A DNA stretch of 29,305 nt, taken from assembly GCA_003427395.1 (NCBI GenBank), contig BFEA01000394.1, forward strand, positions 1,075,493 to 1,104,797. The letters are read 5' to 3'. The notes under the pieces were generated by a model. The model was not told the origin of the DNA, made no database searches, and worked only from the letters and a program-made list of their open reading frames with translations. Made by a program: the position numbers and the translations under genes. Positions 9,609 through 19,880 of this stretch are shown one piece after another. Within the stretch, counting starts at the first letter, position 1, and every line of letters begins with the position of its first letter. Source of the DNA: Chara braunii. Lineage: Eukaryota > Streptophyta > Charophyceae > Charales > Characeae.

Positions 9609-10680
9609 GATCCGGGCTGCCTCATGGAACATACGTGGTTTGGGTGATACATCAAACAGATTAAAGCGATTTCGCCTACGGACATGGGTTTACAAATCCA
9701 ACGTTCAAATTCGTGGTCTCCAAGAGACAAAACTCGACAGTGAAAAGTTAGTAGGGGTGTTTGCGCTGTGGGACGACCCCTAAATATGGTCGTCGTCCGA
9801 AGGATCCAAGGGGGGTGTGGCGGTTCTTATCCAAAAAGACTTAGATATTACAGTTTTGGATACATATGCTGATGCAGGGGGAAGGATAACATGGATAAAG
9901 TTTCTGATTGGAACAGAGGAATGGGAGGCTATGTCGGTGTATGCTCCCATGGAATACAATTTAAGGCTTGAATTTCTATCCAACCTCCCGGCCTTTATCC
10001 CAGACACAGAGAACTTGATAATTATGGGAGATTGGAACACAGTGCTAGTGCCTGGTTTGGATTCCCTCTCTATCAGGCCCGCAAGGGCGGATTCAGACAT
10101 GTAAAGGACCTTTATGGATTCGCAGGCCCTGAACGATGTATATAAAACCCTTAATCCTGATTCTAATGGGTTCACCTAGTACGGACCACGACCCTCAAAC
10201 TCCAAGGAAGCCCCAAGGTGCCGACTGGACGCAATAATGGCACGGGGTGCACCATGGGACAGGTGTTGCTGGTCAAAGGTAGATGATATCCATTTGTCAG
10301 ACCATTACCCGGTCCTGATGGATGTGGTTGCCTTGGATGTAATAGAGAAGGAAAGACCACCGTTTAGGTTGAATGTAAACATACTGAAGGATGAGGGTAT
10401 CAAAGAGTGGATTGCAGACCAGATAAAATGTTGGGGAAAAGCAAAGGACCTGTTCCTCGATGTCCTCTCCTGGACAGAAGGGGGCATCAACATAGTGCGT
10501 GTGACACTCATTAATTTTTCAAGAATGAAAGCATCCAACCGCAATTGGAAAGAACAAAAGCTCCATCAGATAATTGCAGAATCTGAAGTCAAGATAGGAG
10601 GCGACCCATTCATTGAATATTTCTGGTCAGAAAAAAAAAGGACTTGCAATTTTGGAACTAGAAAAATTAGAAGTACTTAA
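9592..10680 (+). pseudogene. LINE ORF2, apurinic-type endonuclease domain
   Basis: All segments lie in one frame. The endonuclease nicks target DNA to prime reverse transcription. Visible motifs in order are SWNIRGLG (metal-binding Asn), LQETKL (catalytic Glu), GGVAVLIQK, VYAP, GDWN, RLDAI and LSDHYPVL (catalytic Asp-His pair). So the EEP fold is complete at motif level. In-frame stops at 9781 (TAA), 10102 (TAA) and 10177 (TAG, within a GFT-W-like motif) inactivate it. The frame ends at 10680 because of a shift near the A-run at 10630-10638. Confidence 0.9.
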
Positions 10681-11797
10681 ACAATCAGAGTGGTTGGAAT
10701 GACTGAGACTTCGAGGGATTGTGGGCTATGATCCTATGACCAATCTGTCTTTCCGCTCCCTTGTTCTCAGACAGTCGAAGTCACTTATGTAGGAATTATT
10801 ACATCCTTTTAGTAATCTCTCTAATACATCGCCTGACCTACCTACGGAGTGCACTTATGCATTCGACTACTTTAGGGATATTGTATCAACAACTTGAAGG
10901 AGGTCTTTTGATTCTCCGGAACTAAATCTGGCTAGTTTTTGTACTTTCTGGGATAAATCGCAGATCAGACTATCATGAGAGATGAAACAAGCCCTAGAAG
11001 AACCATTCGCAGAAGTAGAGCTAGCCAAAGCAGCCAAACAAATGACCAAAGGGAAGTGTCCGGGCTTAGATGGCCTCCCGGTGGAACTATATGTTGAATG
11101 CTGGGGCTCTTTTGACCCTTTCTTCTGTGAAACTTATAACGAAGTAAGGAATGTGGGTTCCCTACCTAAAAACTTCTCAAAATGAGTGATCTCCTTGATA
11201 TACAAGAAGGGTAGTAAGTCTGAGGTCCGCAATTATAGACCAATCTCTGTGCTTAATGTGGTTTACAAAATCCTAGCCAAGGCCCTGGCTATTCGGTTGG
11301 CAGACTTCCTTCCCAAAATAGTGGGGCCGGAGTAGGGGGCCTTTGTGAAAGACAACAATATTTTTGACAGCATTCTGGCCGCAATCCAAGCTATTGAAAT
11401 AATTGCTGCCGAAAAAAGAAATGTTGTTGTCCTCCTCCTGGATATGGAGAAGGCTTATGATAAGGTTGGTTGGTCCTTCTTGTTCACTACACTTAAAGTC
11501 ATGGACTTTGGCCCCACATTTCAGAAATACGTCAGAGCATTGTACGTAGGAGCTTCATCAATGGTCTCATTTAATGGTAGATTATCTGAGGATTTTGGCC
11601 TTACATGTTCTCTTCGCCAGGGTTGTCCCTTGGCGCCACTTTTATTTGTTATACAATTGGAAGTGTTTTTGAAGAATATCAGACATAATCCGGGTATCAA
11701 AGGCCTCGAACTTTCCCGGTCATTGACTTGGAAGGGGGGTGCTATTGCTGATGACCTCACAATAGCACCTCCTTTTCAAATCTCAAAGAAGTCCTGA
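10639..11797 (+). pseudogene. LINE ORF2, reverse transcriptase domain
   Basis: After a shift in the A-run the frame continues from about 10639 with stops at several places, including 11183 (TGA) and 11333 (TAG). The reverse transcriptase core is clear: GKCPGLDGLPVELY (motif 0/1 region), SLIYKKG followed by NYRPISVLNVVYKILAKALA, LLLDMEKAYDKVGW (motif A, catalytic Asp), LRQGCPLAPLLF (motif B) and AIADDLTI (motif C). Motif C has Ile where the usual aromatic residue precedes ADD. The element is dead but belongs to the endonuclease-bearing plant/algal LINE type. Confidence 0.92.
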
Positions 11798-12859
11798 ACG
11801 AATACTGTCTCCTATCTGAAGCCTCTATCAATTGGGACAAATCGCCATACTTGCTTCCTTCGCCGTATAGGATTTGTGTTAATTGGGGCCTATTAGAAGT
11901 TCAAATGAAGAGTTTTGAACATCCCTTAGGAATTTAAGTATCTTTATCTAACTGCGCATCCAAACAAGATAGAATTCTTCAGGAAAAGGTTTGTTCCATG
12001 ATACATGATTGGGTTAGAAATCATAAATTGTCACTCTTTGGAAAAACTTTGGTCCTCTCCTCGGCGGCATTATCAATCCTCTGGTTTCCTCTAGCGGTGT
12101 ATGCACTGGGAGATGAAGCCTATTCAGCAATAAAACAAGCGGCCTGACGGTACCTGTGAAAACCGGTGGCGTCGAAGAATCAAGGATGTATTGTCAAAGA
12201 TGCATGAAATATGATTTGTTTACCCAGAACCGAAGGAGGGTTTGGTCTGTTGGATCCAAGGGATCAAAACATGGCCCTGCTGTGCAAGTGGATGATTAAA
12301 TCATGTCTGGAAAAGACCAGAAACAATGGAAAATCTTGCGGGAATATACCTTGAGGAAGGAATCTGGAAAGTCTGACCAAACCAACATTTGGCAATGTCT
12401 AGCCCTGTCTAATCTGTCCGCTAGGAAAGTGAAGTTCAGGGTTTGGGCAGGAATCTTGGCTGCCCGGAATAAACTGTGACCGGGACTCTTGCGGGAACTA
12501 ACTACTAAATTAGATGTATTATACAAGGATCTGTTCGACAATACACTAATCCGACTACCCTCAGGAGCCCCCATCTCAACGGGCTCCAGAAAGGAAGACT
12601 TTGGAAAGTCTTGGTTAATCAAGGGGATATTCCTGATTGAGCATATCTGGGATACACAAACACATAATTGGATTTCACCAGCCAAACTTAGACTAAGCCT
12701 GCCCAGACTGCATAATTTGGATGAAAATTACAGGAACCTGATAAAAGTTATTCCTCCTCATTGGAAATCCATTATTTTGGATGCCAATGATCATGGAATG
12801 GGGACACGGTTAGAACATCCGTCAGAACCTCATAGAGTGGTCAGAATCCTAGGCCCCGA
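11798..12859 (+). pseudogene. LINE ORF2, thumb/connection region (first part)
   Basis: Homology passes through several frames with many stops between 11798 and 12480, then settles in the frame 12489-12859. That frame ends at a phase-preserving break with foreign DNA. The reading frame resumes at 20887 in the same codon phase, so the LINE was cut by a later insertion. The frame appears to run on to 13130 only by chance, through inserted sequence. Confidence 0.8.
12856..12859 (+). other. Target-site duplication, left copy
   Basis: CCGA stands before the inserted TGTCGCG and is repeated at 20885-20888 after the terminal CCGACA. The shared tract extends to CCGATGT on both sides because the host also continues TGT. 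Short, so the support is mainly that the LINE frame joins exactly here. Confidence 0.65.
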
Positions 12860-13164
12860 TGTCGCGCGGATCGGTCCGACACCGCACCAGGACAGCGCGA
12901 GACCATCCCGAACGCGTCACGCAGGAGTTGGTTTAAAAACCCTTCGTCGCGAATATACATGGAGCTTCCATAAACCGCTCCGGCCGAGTGCGCCAGCCGT
13001 ACCTCTCCCGAGCCCCCACGACAAGATAGGGCCTACGCAAGGCACAACTTACCAACACCTTACGGGAGTTGTCACCTCCCTTCGGTGGGCGTATCCCCGC
13101 CGAGCTACCAGTCCACAGTACGAAAGCTAATAAGTTGCAATCGCAGAGGTGGACCAGCCGAGGG
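12860..13164. other. Left end of the insertion: unassigned GC-rich DNA
   Basis: This is GC-rich sequence up to the gap. The LINE frame reads into it to 13130 by chance. No LTR similarity or protein homology was recognised. Confidence 0.45.
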
Positions 13165-13604
13165 NNNNNNNNNNNNNNNNNNNNNNNNNNNNNNNNNNNN
13201 NNNNNNNNNNNNNNNNNNNNNNNNNNNNNNNNNNNNNNNNNNNNNNNNNNNNNNNNNNNNNNNNNNNNNNNNNNNNNNNNNNNNNNNNNNNNNNNNNNNN
13301 NNNNNNNNNNNNNNNNNNNNNNNNNNNNNNNNNNNNNNNNNNNNNNNNNNNNNNNNNNNNNNNNNNNNNNNNNNNNNNNNNNNNNNNNNNNNNNNNNNNN
13401 NNNNNNNNNNNNNNNNNNNNNNNNNNNNNNNNNNNNNNNNNNNNNNNNNNNNNNNNNNNNNNNNNNNNNNNNNNNNNNNNNNNNNNNNNNNNNNNNNNNN
13501 NNNNNNNNNNNNNNNNNNNNNNNNNNNNNNNNNNNNNNNNNNNNNNNNNNNNNNNNNNNNNNNNNNNNNNNNNNNNNNNNNNNNNNNNNNNNNNNNNNNN
13601 NNNN
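13165..13604. other. Assembly gap (440 N)
   Basis: This is an unsequenced or unresolved stretch. Every reading frame through it is an artefact. It lies between GC-rich repeat sequence on both sides and may hide more tandem repeat units or the missing LTR. Confidence 1.
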
Positions 13605-13610
13605 GACTTG

Positions 13611-14530
13611 CAATGCAAACGTGCGCGAGCAGTCGCAATGAAGGCGTACTATGTGGTACCCCTACTCACGCGATCCCTGTTAACCGCGAGGGTCGCGTTC
13701 GACACTCAAGTGTCGGCTGACATGCGCCTTGAGGGTTAATCTCTCGACGCTGGACAACCGCCATGCGCGGTTGAAGACCACACCCTCTTCTGCACCCTGT
13801 GCAGAGGGGTTGAGTAGACAACTTTAAGCTGTCGTGGCGGTCGAACATCAAGGGGTTTGACTTTGACGGCTGTTACGGACTATAACGTCCAACTATAAAA
13901 ACTCCAAAGAGCAAAAGATAAGGAATAGGCCGAATGTTCTCCGCCTAGTAAACAAAATCATAGCCCTCGGGCGTTGGCGGCCTATAACAATCTCAAACAT
14001 TCGCTCATATGTGTCGGTCCTTTTGTAATCCCATAACTCTTTACACACTAGGGCGGCAAAGCATCGCGCGCGGGATTTTAATATAAAGTCGCGCAGTCGA
14101 GGGCGTATCTCATACCAACCCGCAATGCAGGCGTACGGATGCAGTCGCAACAATGACGTATTATGTAGTGCTCATAATCAAGCGGTCCCTCGTGGATCCG
14201 AGCACTTCTTATGGCACTCAAGTGTCAGACTCGAAGTGTCGTGAGGGTCTGATCCTTCACGACATTGCACGGCTGAAGGAATAGCCGTGCGGCCGCCACG
14301 AGACCTCCGGCCTTTGGTCTGAGCGTCTCGGTAGGCAAGGCAAATAGGCTCTGCGCGAGGGAAAACCCCTTCTCTGCAGAGCTTAGGGCTTGGGATGTCT
14401 TGGATAAGGATCTCGAATCCCAGCCCAGGACCAACGTCCGACTAAGAAAAATCCTTAAGAAGTAAAGCCAATAAAGGGAAGGGCCTTCCCACCCCTCTTA
14501 GTCTTAACCCCTGAGCAGGCTTTTAATACG
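13611..14530. repeat. Diverged tandem repeat, period ~510 bp
   Basis: Unit 1 starts near GCAATGCAAACG at 13611 and unit 2 near GCAATGCAGGCG at 14122. Shared landmarks in order are AGTCGCAA, TACTATGTGGT/TATTATGTAGT, CACTCAAGTGTC, GCACGGCTGAAGGA-like, and AACGTCCAACTA/AACGTCCGACTA followed by an A-rich tail. Unit 1 may begin inside the gap. No coding signal was recognised; the 86-codon minus frame at 13893-14153 has no family features. Confidence 0.75.
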
Positions 14531-15145
14531 GGGTCTTTTAACCAATGCAAAAATTCAACCCAAGTATACCCATATACATACATATATAACAGGGGGAAGT
14601 ATGTGACGATCACTTCTCACAGTCTCATTGGGGTCTCTCACAACCATACGTATATATGTGATCGCAGGCAACCACATCCAGAATCTGATTCATAGCACAT
14701 ACCTGCGAATCACATCAACGAGTCAATCAACAACCCACGCACTACACGGAGTCAACCATCTTCAACAATCATACCCCTCGCTTTAGCCATGCAAGCCCCA
14801 ACCTCCTGTCCAACCAACCTTAATTAAAAACTCGGTACCTCTGTTAAATGGTCATTCAATGAAAGTCCGGGTGAAACCATAACGAAACAATGAAAATCAC
14901 CAGGGCTAAAGCCTTTTAGGTTGGGTGTGGAGGGTGAGTTGAAATTGAGTCGTAAACCGACGAATCGGCAACCGACCTGTTATCAGTGATAACAGATAAT
15001 GATCCTCAAGGGATCAAGCTGAATCTAGTCTTGACCTTGAATCAAATAAACCAAAGGACCTGTAACATAAGATAGGTCAAATGCTCAGGCTAAATCATCA
15101 GCATATGGGGGATAAACCTTCATAGCACACCTCCTTATAATACTC
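14531..15145. other. Internal region next to LTR B: no gene seen
   Basis: This AT-balanced sequence includes a TATA-rich dinucleotide patch at about 14568-14590 and a short inverted repeat TATCAGTGATA at 14981-14991. It is unlike the leader of element A. No reading frame over 60 codons and no homology were recognised, consistent with a non-autonomous element. Confidence 0.5.
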
Positions 15146-15157
15146 TCTAGCGCCACC
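15146..15157 (-). other. PBS-like site of element B
   Basis: On the minus strand, GGTGGCGCTAGAG follows directly after the LTR terminal CGACA. It corresponds in position to the site after LTR A. The match to a TGGCGACTC-type PBS is weaker than in A. Confidence 0.4.
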
Positions 15158-15184
15158 TGTCGAAAATAATCTAACTCCTTTGAA

Positions 15185-15780
15185 AATAGGAAAATTTCGG
15201 CAGCGCTTCCCGTAGCAAAAGTGCCCTCTCAGAATTTATATAAGCCTAAATATGAAATTAGAAATAACCCTTGAATCTCCAAAGTCCAAATTTTGTCTAA
15301 CTCCATGAATTAGCAAAATTTTGGGCAGCACTCCCTTTAGAAAAAGAGACTTCCCAGAATTTTACTAAGCCATATATGAAATCTAGACAAGTTGAACTTT
15401 TGAGAAGTCAGAAATTTGACTAACTCCCCGAATTAGTAAAAATTTGGGCAGCACTTCCTCTAGAAAAGAAGACTTTCCAGATTTTTACTAAGCCAGTTAT
15501 AATGAAAAGACAAGTCAAGCTTTGACAAGCCAAACTTTTGACTAACTCCCTGAATTAACAAAAATTTGGGCAACACTGCCTTTAGAAAAGAAGGCTTCCC
15601 ATATTTTTACTAAGTCAGAAAGACAAGTCAGGTTTGGACAAGTCAAGATTTGACTAACTCTTTGGATTTGTAGAAATTTCGGCAGTGCTTCCCGTAAAGA
15701 AAGTAGCTTGCCAAGATTTATACAAGACCAAGTATAACAAAAGATCCCAGAAAATGCGAGAATTGACCTAAGTAAAAAAA
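15185..15780 (-). repeat. Five tandem ~120-bp units at the LTR B 3' end
   Basis: Units start at about 15189, 15313, 15437, 15558 and 15669 on the plus strand. Each carries AAATTT-GGCAGC-CTTCC-like sequence followed by TTTACTAAG or TATACAAG. The count and order match copy A, so amplification preceded the split of the two copies. Confidence 0.85.
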
Positions 15781-16020
15781 AACTTAGCTCAGAAAATGCA
15801 GAAATTGAAATTAACTCTTATGGCTCTAACACGTGGCGAGCGACTAAAGCAACGACCTATCAAACTGAAACTCAGACTAAGTAGTAGCCTCACTCAGTCA
15901 CATGCAGGCCAAACCACAAAGGTAAGTACTCTCACCATCCCAAAGTCAACCTGAACAAACAATAGTTCATGATCCCTCAATGATTTAACCCATTATACTG
16001 AGCTTACATAAGGCATAGGT
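15781..16020 (-). other. LTR B, between tandem units and hairpin array
   Basis: Sequence colinear with 5720-5985 of copy A, including shared words such as AAACCACAAAGGTAA and CTCAGACTAAGTAGT in opposite orientation. No gene or regulatory element was recognised. Confidence 0.55.
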
Positions 16021-16955
16021 CAGACCGCCTGAACTTACAGAACAGCTCAACTTAGCCAGGCCTAGAGTCAGAATACCTAAACTTATAGAGCGTTCTGACT
16101 TGGCCAAATATACACAAACAGAGGGCACAACTACCTTTCTCTTCTTTGGGCACATGACTAGACCACTCTAGTCGCCCTGAACTGTTTAACATATCAAAAC
16201 TATATGTACTTATCTTTACCTTTGTCTTCTAAGGCTGCATATGACTGAATTAACTTAAGTTCAGCCTGCCCCAGTTTACCATCAATTCTATTCTTAGTTG
16301 TACTCTCTTTAAGTTGTGATACGACTATAGTCAGACCACCTAGACTTATAGAATAGTCTGATTAGCTCGTTCTTAGATAGAGTAGTAATAAAGTATAGCC
16401 AAGTTATAACCATTGGGTTCCAGCATGTGCGAGGCTTTGAGTCAGATCCCCTGACTTTACAGAAGGGTCTTAACTCTCTGCCAGATTCGTTTCTATCTGA
16501 GTCATTATGTGTGTGGCATCGAGTCAAACCCCCAGAATTTACAGAAGGGTCTGCCTCTTTGCCAAGATTAATTCTTCAGAATAAAGAGCTGGAAGAGACT
16601 GAGCCACCTGAACTTACAGAACAGGTCGGTCTCCTCGTTCAGAAACCAAGGAAACAAATAAAATCCCAAAAGAAAACAAAGCAACCCAAGACACCAAAAC
16701 TTATTGAGCGTCTTGAGTCCTTGAAAATCAAGCACAGTCAAACCCCTCACAGGTCAGAGCAATCAGGCCACATAAACTTACAGAACAGCCCGACCCTCCA
16801 TGCAAGCCATATCACTGGGTCTCCCAAAACTTATGGGGACATTCCAGCCTTCAGAGTAACCAGACCCCCTAAACTTATAGAAGGGTCTGACTTCTACATG
16901 CACAACCAAAAATAAAACAAAGCGCTGGGGTTCCCCAAACTTATGGGGACTCCTC
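16021..16955 (-). repeat. Array of eleven hairpin units (LTR B)
   Basis: Units lie at about 16021, 16069, 16331, 16442, 16522, 16600, 16688, 16764, 16816, 16860 and 16928. The conserved centre is TAAACTTATAGAA-like, with flanks that pair and differ from unit to unit: CAGACCC/GGGTCTG at 16860, CAGAA/TTCTG at 16069, CAGAC/GTCTG at 16331, TCCCC/GGGGA at 16928. Typical spacing is 45-110 bp. A 162-codon plus-strand frame (16427-16915) crosses it and is a by-product of the repeat. Confidence 0.75.
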
Positions 16956-17267
16956 AGCCTTGACGACCCGGTCAACCATCATACAAAACAAAACCCCATC
17001 CTCCTTTTCCCCAGATGCAGTTCCTTCTAACAATTTGCTTTCATGCAGTCAACAAAGCTGAAACTGAAACTTGAACAACCATTTCTTTAGTTAGTCTCGT
17101 TCAGTGTCCTGAAAGTCAAAACCAAAAATAAAGTAAGGTTGCACACCATATATTCAGTCAGAGATGCATCAGGTAATACAAATAGGGGCTATAAGGTGGG
17201 TGTATAGAGGGAAGTGCAAACGTTACCTGTCAATTCCGTGCCTCCAGAGCCTCGCCTAGGCTCCGGC

Positions 17268-17345
17268 AGAGCTCCCGCAATCGGTGGGCGGACTACCCAC
17301 AGAGTCTTGATGCGGTCCTACGGGTTGCAATCCCGCCTGCCGCCT
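17268..17345 (+). other. tRNA-like block in LTR B (antisense to the LTR)
   Basis: The plus strand has GTGGG/CCCAC with loop CGGACTA, a long variable part, then GGTTGCAATCC in a T-arm-like context. It is the counterpart of 4640-4735 in copy A and is more degraded: two B-box mismatches and no U33. It is relic material. Confidence 0.35.
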
Positions 17346-17495
17346 TCCCCTCAGAACATGACTAGACTTAGAATAAGAAGGGTAGAACGAGAAGGTTTGA
17401 GTCTCTCAGATACCAGGGGGGTACTCTCAAACTCACTGGAGGGGGCCTTGTAATCTTCTATGCCTGAGGGCCCCGCAATGCCAGCCAATGTGACA

Positions 17496-18229
17496 ACTTG
17501 GTCAACTTTGAATCAGCTGCTGAAGTCGCGCCCCTGACAACTCCCCAATTTGCAGCAATAATCCCTTCTTCCAAAGCCCAGTCACTTCTCTACGCCTATC
17601 CACTGCAGTCCGCAATAGTCAGCAGTAATTAACAGCAGGGGCCCCGCAGCATGCAGCCTCCCCCAGTCGGTCGCGGCCTGTGGACAACCAAGAGCAGCAG
17701 TAGCGCACAGTCTACAACAACAATCCGTGTGCAGTCCGCCGTATCAGCCAGCAACCGCTGTGCAGTCCGCAGCATCAACAAACAGTCGCACGTAGCAGCA
17801 ACCACCAACAGTCTGCAGCATCACTGCAGCAGTCAACCGCAAAAATACACAGTAATAGAGCGGCAGCAGTTCGTAGTGGCCTATAGCAGATCGCAACAAT
17901 CAATGGCCGGCCGTGACAGTCGGCCCTTCCAAACAAGATCTGAAGATGCGGCCCACAACACTATGACTCAGGCCTCCGTCCCTTGTTACGTCAACAAGAC
18001 CAAGGGTGCTTACGACCCTAGTCAAAAGTCTCAGAATGACATTGGACGGGGGCAGCACAGCAGTCCAAACGTAGGCCTTCTACCGTCTCAGCCTTCTCAC
18101 GCTACTCCTGCTCACTCTTCTTTCTACCCTCAGCAGGCCAACGTACGCAATGGAGTAGATCCGCAGTAATCGGCAACACCACCCTGGTACTCTGCAGATA
18201 TCGACCACGAAGATCGTCGTTATGACCAG
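17496..18229 (+). other. CAG/CAA-rich block with a low-complexity reading frame
   Basis: The plus strand (antisense to LTR B) is rich in CAG, CAA and AGCA from about 17600 to 17900 and supports an open frame 17651-18169 of 172 codons. The product is Ser/Gln/Arg-rich with no recognised domain. It ends at a TAA 60 bases before a consensus splice donor at 18230. The composition is shared with copy A antisense (about 3460-3610). I treat it as compositional, with a small chance that it is part of an antisense exon. Confidence 0.35.
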
Positions 18230-18599
18230 GTACGTGCTTTCTTCCCTCTCCATTCTCCCTACGGTTCTCCCCTTCTCTCCTGTGATGGCGAGCAAATGGA
18301 CCAGCGGTGAGAGTGATGAAGACCGGCACCAGCTGGCTCAACTTCTTCCCTGCCTCCTTCGTTGGCACTGGTAAGTTTTCTTACTCCCTTATCCCCCACT
18401 ATTCGCCTTTCTCTTTCGTTCGGCACTTAGCACAGACTCCCGCCTTGGCGTATACGCAACGAGAATGCACCCTTCCCGAAATGCTGGAAGGTTCACTGCG
18501 CAGCCTGATGTTGTAGTTCAAATGTCCGGTGCATCCCCACCTAACCTATTTTGTCATGTACGTATCGCGTCGAATAACCGGTAAGTCTTCACCCTCGCG

Positions 18600-19740
18600 G
18601 TCAGCCCCACTCTACTTGCTTCATTGGCTTGTCCGAGATCGAATGAATCCGCCCGTAAACGTGGGTAGGTTCATTCCTTATTCAACCAGCTACTCCCTCG
18701 GGCGTAGACTATACCCGTCACAACACACAGTCTCCTTGGTTGTCAATCCCGTTCCTCACTACCCATGCCAACGAGGATGAATTTTCCCCTATATTGTGGA
18801 CAGATTCACTCCCTCTTAGCTATGACCATTGATATTGCCTTCGACGCAACCTCGTTCCATCACCCTGCCTAAACTAAACATTCTGCCTCCAATCCGACTC
18901 TACAGATCGCTTCGCAGTGCACAAAAACCCTCAGAATCGAGCTTTGGTTCGCAAGTTTTCATGGAGAATCGGGCAAGCTACTCATCTCCCACTCTCGATA
19001 TCTCTTCTCCCGCCATAGCCCGCGCACGACTTTCCTATACTAACTCTTAGTCTTCTAACTTCCTATTCAAACTAACCTCAAAATCGGGTTCGCCTGATTT
19101 CAAAATCCCGAGTTACCACTTCTCCCAGCACGTTTTCATCAAGAAACAAGACGAGGTAAGACCTTACACTCCCGCCATAGCCCGACTCCTACATCCTCTC
19201 CTCCTAACGCACCCGGACGCAATTCCGGTTCAGATTCATTCACCCGCTCTGCTTCCCAACACCTCTCCGCTATACCTCCGCGCGAAGCTCTCCTCACTAA
19301 CCTTCCCTTATACCAACTCCCAACGAAAACTAACTCTATTAACGGATGCGCCATCCCTTATAACCTCCACTTCGCATCTCTCCGCGCCCGATTCAGTTGA
19401 GAATCCAGCGCGCTATCACTTATCCCTCCTCGGTGCTAGCGCCCGTCGTCTATCTTGGCACTGCCCGACTCCTCCGCCTAGCTTCTTCGCTGTTGCCACC
19501 TTAGATTCCCGAATGTACCTGGCATCGCCCACCGACCAGGTTCAATCAAACTGCTTCACTACCTCAGCACCCGTCTCCATCGTCAATTACGCGCGCTGTC
19601 CTTCCTTCCACTGCACCCCACTTTTCTCCCCGCCATCTTCGAGTCTTCCCGTGTCGAGACCAACGCGATTAGAGCACTGTGGGCCGAACTGCGCGGGAGT
19701 CAGATCGAGCAAAAGGCAAGCAAACGAAAAAAAGACAAGC
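18600..19740. other. LTR B, C/T-rich part: no gene seen
   Basis: The plus strand is pyrimidine-rich and the minus strand purine-rich, the mirror of 1700-2600 in copy A. Short frames (up to 119 codons, 19513-19872) have no family features, and the longest runs into the U6-like sequence. Confidence 0.5.
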
Positions 19741-19741
19741 C

Positions 19742-19831
19742 GTTCTCTAATTTATGCAGACCATCCTTATGCAGGGGCCATGTTAATCTTCTCTGTATCG
19801 TTCCAATTTTTAACGGATGTCCCGAAGGACT
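19742..19831 (-). ncRNA. U6 snRNA-like sequence inside LTR B
   Basis: The minus strand reads as U6 nearly end to end: the 5' stem-loop GTCCTTCGGGACATCCG, then TTGGAACGATACAGAGAAGA with the intact ACAGAGA box that pairs with the 5' splice site, then ATGGCCCCTGC and AAGGATG. The 3' part is diverged. The catalytic AGC triad reads AAC (GATTAACATGG), and no good T-run ends it, so a functional spliceosomal RNA is unlikely. No plant USE or TATA box stands in the 70 bases upstream. It lies in the sense direction of the LTR, about 1.05 kb from its start. It could be a retroposed U6 captured by the LTR. Confidence 0.85.
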
Positions 19832-19880
19832 CGACCTGGGCCATTCTCTACAACGCTCCTAAGCTTGCGTAGGCCCAGGT

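Larger units (their letters stand above)
18230..19880 (+). promoter_or_regulatory. Series of consensus 5' splice sites, antisense to LTR B
   Basis: Donors are CCAG|GTACGT at 18230, ACTG|GTAAGT at 18371, ACCG|GTAAGT at 18581, CGAG|GTAAGA at 19156 and CCAG|GTACGT at 19879. C/T-rich sequence follows the first three. A plausible acceptor TTCGTTCGGCACTTAG ends at 18430, which would give an intron of about 60 bases after 18371. The orientation relative to the LTR is the same as the series in copy A. Confidence 0.45.

Noticed and set aside
12933-13739. Several long reading frames (163-226 codons) spanning the N run
   Set aside because: They consist almost wholly of unknown bases and exist only because N contains no stop.
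16427-16915. 162-codon plus-strand frame
   Set aside because: It crosses the hairpin repeat array of LTR B; the peptide is a repetition of the unit and has no domain.
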